Source of the DNA: JAHRAW01 sp965262585
Lineage (GTDB): Bacteria > Pseudomonadota > Gammaproteobacteria > Arenicellales > Poriferihabitantaceae
DNA length: 64,000 bases
Direction of reading: 5' to 3'
NCBI GenBank assembly: GCA_965262585.1
Contig: OZ253546.1
Span: forward strand, 1,798,001 to 1,862,000
Made by a program: the position numbers and the translations under genes. A model generated the notes under the pieces. The model was not told the DNA's origin, did not search any database, and worked only from the letters and a program-made list of their open reading frames with translations. This document shows positions 61,053 to 64,000 of the stretch, piece by piece (position 1 is the first letter of the stretch; every line of letters starts with the position of its first letter).

Positions 61053-64000
61053 GCAAATTTTGGGACTGGATTTGGGCAGTAATTCCGTTGGTTGGGCATT
61101 GCTGGAAGAGAAAAACGGAAAAACCAACAAAATTATTGATACAGGAAGCCGCATTTTCAGCAAAGCGGTGGAAGAAAAAACCCCGACGCCGAAAAACCAA
61201 AAACGCCGCCAAATGCGTTTGGGCAGGCGGGTTCTCCAAAGACGCGCCAAGCGCAAGCAAAGGATGCTTAATTATTTGGTGTCACTTGATTTGCTCCCCA
61301 AAGAATTGCAGGGCAATATTCAACCGGAAAAATTGTTGAACGAAATTGGCAACCCCTATGAGTTGCGTGCAAAAGCGTTGGACGAGCGGTTGTCTCCACA
61401 TCAACTGGGGCGTGTTTTATTGCACTTTGTCGCAAGGCGGGGATTTTTGAGCAGCAAAAAACAAGCGGCCGGAGATTTAGTGGACGACCCGGATACAATT
61501 TTGTACTTACAGGAACTCGAAAAAGAAAAATACGAGAGACTTGCGGCAAAAAGTAAAAACAAAAAGAAATTGGAAGCGGATGACCAAACAGAAGACGCTT
61601 TCTTCACAGCGATTGCCGGTGTTCGCCAAGCCATCGAAGAAAACCGATGCCGAACCCTGGGCGAATATCTGCACAATTTAGAAGCCGGGAAGTGCCAACG
61701 CAATCGCCTCCATGAGGGCGGCCATCTGCGCACCGACCGTGCGATGTATCAAGAGGAGTTGGATAAAATTTGGCAAAAACAGGTGTCTTATTTCAGTCAC
61801 CTGCCTGATGATTTTATGGAGGATAACAAGGGCGTCAAAAGAATCATTTTTTATCAGCGCCCGCTCAAACTTAAAAAAGACCGTGTGGGGAAATGTTCGT
61901 TGGAGCCGAAAAACTACCGTGCTAGTACGGCACGATTGGAAGCACAACGCTTTCGTTATTTGCAAGACATAAATAACTTGGGATATTCTGAGAAGTACTC
62001 CGGTGAGCGGGTGGCACTAAACGATGTACAGAAAGAAAGATTGGTTGATTATTTTGAGTGTCACCTAAAAATTACCAAAGCCAAACTGATAAAGGAATTA
62101 AATTTAGATAAAAGAGTTGAAATAAATTTGGAAGAGAAAAACTTAAAGGGCAACATTACCGCATGTATCATCCGGGATGTGATTGGAAAGCAATGGGACG
62201 AAATGAATGACGACAAACAAAAAGCCCTGTTCGAGGATTTGCTCTCCATTAAGAAAAAGTCTGCTCTTAAAGCGCGCCTCATTAATCACTGGGGTTTTGA
62301 CAGCCCAACAGCCACCAGGCTATGTTTGCTAGAATTTGAGCCGGGTCATTCCAACCATTCACTTAAGGCCATTAACAAACTATTGCCATTTTTAGAAAAA
62401 GGCATGATTTATAGCGATGCACGAGAAGCGGCTGGCTATGGGTATGGAGTTGAAAAAGTTGATCTCCGGGAAATGCTATCAGCACCGCCGGAAACAGCCA
62501 ACCCAATTGTTAATAAAGGACTACACGAATTAAGGCGTGTCGTTAATGCAATCATAAAAAAATACGGCAAGCCAGACACCGTTCGCATTGAAATGGCTCG
62601 GGATTTGGAGATGAACACTAAGAGGGTAAAAGATTTTATAAAACAGCAAAATAAAAACAAAAAAGACAACGAAGCAGCCCAAGTTGCTTTCGCATCAGAA
62701 ACAGGTAGAAAACATGCGTCTCGTGATGACAAAATCAAATATCGCCTGTGGATGGAGCAAAAGCAACTCTGTATGTACAGCGGAGTCTCTATTGCTTCAG
62801 CACAGTTATTTTCTAACGAAATTGAGATAGATCATATCGTACCAAAAAGCTTATGCTTGGATGACTCGTATATCAATAAGGTGGTTTGTTTTTCTGGAGA
62901 AAATCGATTCAAAGGACAAAGGACACCCATTGAGGCATGGGGCAGAGACGAGGGGAAATGGAACCAGATAACCCAGCGAATAAATAGAATCTACAAAGAT
63001 CCTCCACGAAAAAAATACAGAAAATATACTACCCATCCCAAAAAGAAACAGTGCTATATGAGGCAAGAGGATATCGCACAAAAATACGGAATGTCTTCTG
63101 CACAACTAAATGATACTCGGTATATTTCAAAAGTAGCGCAAGAATATATCAAAAAATTGGGTTGCGACATCTCTGTAACCAAAGGGGCAATTGTCGCAGA
63201 GGCTCGATACTGGTGGAATTTAAACAGTTTGCTCGGTGAAACCAATAAAAAAGAACGTGCCGACCACCGACACCATGCCATTGATGCGGCGGTGATTGCC
63301 TGCATTAATCGATCGTTTCACGCGCAAGCAACCCGCGCGATTCAGCAAAGCGAAGAGACCAGACGAAAAGTTCAATTGGATACTCCATATAATAATTTTA
63401 GAATTGAGTTAAGAAGAAAACTAGATCAGGTTATTGTTTCATACGCACCACAACGAAAGATTTCAGGTAGTTTGCATGAAGAAACAGGAGCAGGGTATGT
63501 TGCGAAACATGGTGGTTTGGTGTATAGAAAATTCCTCAATGATCCAAAATTTGATCCTAAAAAAATTGTTGATAAAACGGTTAAGAAAATTGTAATAGAA
63601 CATATTGAAAATTACAAAACTGCTAAAGAAGCATTTTCTGATGGTGTGGTGGTCTATCATAAAGATGGAAAAACGCCAATTAAGCGCGTAAGAGTTTTGC
63701 AATCAAGTGTAAGAACAACCAAAAAACAAACCGCGGAAGATATTCTTAAACGAAATAAATTTGGTGTAAGAAACAAACAAGGAAAAATCTTTAAGTGGAT
63801 GGTTTATGGAAATACGCACCATGTGGAAATCATCCGCCACAAAGAAACAGGAAAAATAAAAGGTGAATTTGTAACGATGATGCTCGCTTCACATCGAGTT
63901 AAAGGGATTAATATGCCTAAACAACCTATGATTAGAACTGATCACGGGGAGAATTATGAATTTGTAATGGCCCTACATAGAAACGATACTGTGAGCGTCA
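61045..64000 (+). CDS. cas9: CRISPR-associated endonuclease Cas9 (3' partial, runs off the window)
   Basis: The reading frame is open from ATG 61045 to the last base: 985 codons and no stop. RuvC-I has D9 in G-L-D-L-G-S-N-S-V-G-W, and the Arg-rich bridge helix follows (K-R-R-Q-M-R-L-G-R-R, about 53-62). A helical REC region spans about 90-490. RuvC-II has E516 in I-E-M-A-R. The HNH domain has D596-H597, N611 and N620. RuvC-III has H743-H744 and D747 in H-H-A-I-D-A. All expected catalytic residues are present, so it should be an active dual-RNA-guided nuclease. Spacing is close to NmCas9 (D16, H588, N611), suggesting subtype II-C and a full length near 1,050-1,100 residues, with only the end of the PAM-interacting domain missing. 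Base composition is visibly AT-richer than its neighbours, especially in the second half. Confidence 0.96.
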   Translation, partial: MVKQILGLDLGSNSVGWALLEEKNGKTNKIIDTGSRIFSKAVEEKTPTPKNQKRRQMRLGRRVLQRRAKRKQRMLNYLVSLDLLPKELQGNIQPEKLLNEIGNPYELRAKALDERLSPHQLGRVLLHFVARRGFLSSKKQAAGDLVDDPDTILYLQELEKEKYERLAAKSKNKKKLEADDQTEDAFFTAIAGVRQAIEENRCRTLGEYLHNLEAGKCQRNRLHEGGHLRTDRAMYQEELDKIWQKQVSYFSHLPDDFMEDNKGVKRIIFYQRPLKLKKDRVGKCSLEPKNYRASTARLEAQRFRYLQDINNLGYSEKYSGERVALNDVQKERLVDYFECHLKITKAKLIKELNLDKRVEINLEEKNLKGNITACIIRDVIGKQWDEMNDDKQKALFEDLLSIKKKSALKARLINHWGFDSPTATRLCLLEFEPGHSNHSLKAINKLLPFLEKGMIYSDAREAAGYGYGVEKVDLREMLSAPPETANPIVNKGLHELRRVVNAIIKKYGKPDTVRIEMARDLEMNTKRVKDFIKQQNKNKKDNEAAQVAFASETGRKHASRDDKIKYRLWMEQKQLCMYSGVSIASAQLFSNEIEIDHIVPKSLCLDDSYINKVVCFSGENRFKGQRTPIEAWGRDEGKWNQITQRINRIYKDPPRKKYRKYTTHPKKKQCYMRQEDIAQKYGMSSAQLNDTRYISKVAQEYIKKLGCDISVTKGAIVAEARYWWNLNSLLGETNKKERADHRHHAIDAAVIACINRSFHAQATRAIQQSEETRRKVQLDTPYNNFRIELRRKLDQVIVSYAPQRKISGSLHEETGAGYVAKHGGLVYRKFLNDPKFDPKKIVDKTVKKIVIEHIENYKTAKEAFSDGVVVYHKDGKTPIKRVRVLQSSVRTTKKQTAEDILKRNKFGVRNKQGKIFKWMVYGNTHHVEIIRHKETGKIKGEFVTMMLASHRVKGINMPKQPMIRTDHGENYEFVMALHRNDTVSV

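Overview
The window looks like a chromosome segment of an uncultured Gram-negative bacterium, most likely a gammaproteobacterium. The main evidence is a syntenic housekeeping block: fmdB-like, aspS, yebC, ruvC, ruvA, ruvB, ybgC, tolQ, tolR, tolA, tolB, pal, cpoB, then tRNA-Lys. Finer placement is not possible from sequence alone. Huge repetitive surface proteins, many dispersed small repeats and a polyamine-type importer would fit a host-associated or marine lineage, but that is inference.

Region 1 (3-33830, + strand) is essentially one gigantic surface-protein gene, open at the left edge. It has about 11,276 codons in a single frame, interrupted only by two stop codons 36 nt apart (TAA 9525-9527, TAG 9561-9563) inside a scrambled repeat junction. 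It combines PKD/Ig-like arrays, putative-Ig (He_PIG-like) pairs, cadherin-like beta-sandwich domains and blocks of 25-residue BspA/DUF285-type repeats. It ends in a predicted autotransporter-like beta-barrel with a terminal Phe. Several blocks are very recent tandem duplications with a 1,566-bp period.

Region 2 (33.9-47.1 kb) is the housekeeping block for tRNA charging, translation or transcription regulation (YebC), Holliday-junction processing and the Tol-Pal envelope system. It is split between aspS and yebC by two beta-class DNA methyltransferase genes. One carries a C-terminal HNH nuclease-like domain. The other has a 5' end built from a decayed copy of yebC, a scar of insertion and duplication.

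Region 3 (47.1-53.5 kb) holds an alpha/beta hydrolase, a GIY-YIG protein, a secreted orphan and a minus-strand operon (ThDP enzyme, SDR dehydrogenase, hotdog-fold hydratase). About 1 kb of non-coding nested repeats follows, with dRS3-like palindromes and GGGGTCAGTG inverted repeats.

Region 4 (53.5-60.9 kb) is a spermidine/putrescine-type ABC importer (Tat-exported binding protein, ATPase, two permeases). It is followed by a MetE C-terminal-like methyltransferase and a CoA-acylating semialdehyde dehydrogenase.

Region 5 (60.9-64.0 kb) is the start of a type II CRISPR-Cas locus. A complete-looking cas9 reading frame of NmCas9-like layout begins at 61045 and runs off the right edge after 985 codons. 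The short gap before it holds a strong candidate tracrRNA on the opposite strand. It has a sigma70-type promoter overlapping the first codons of cas9, a structured body and an intrinsic terminator. The array and any cas1/cas2 would lie beyond the window.
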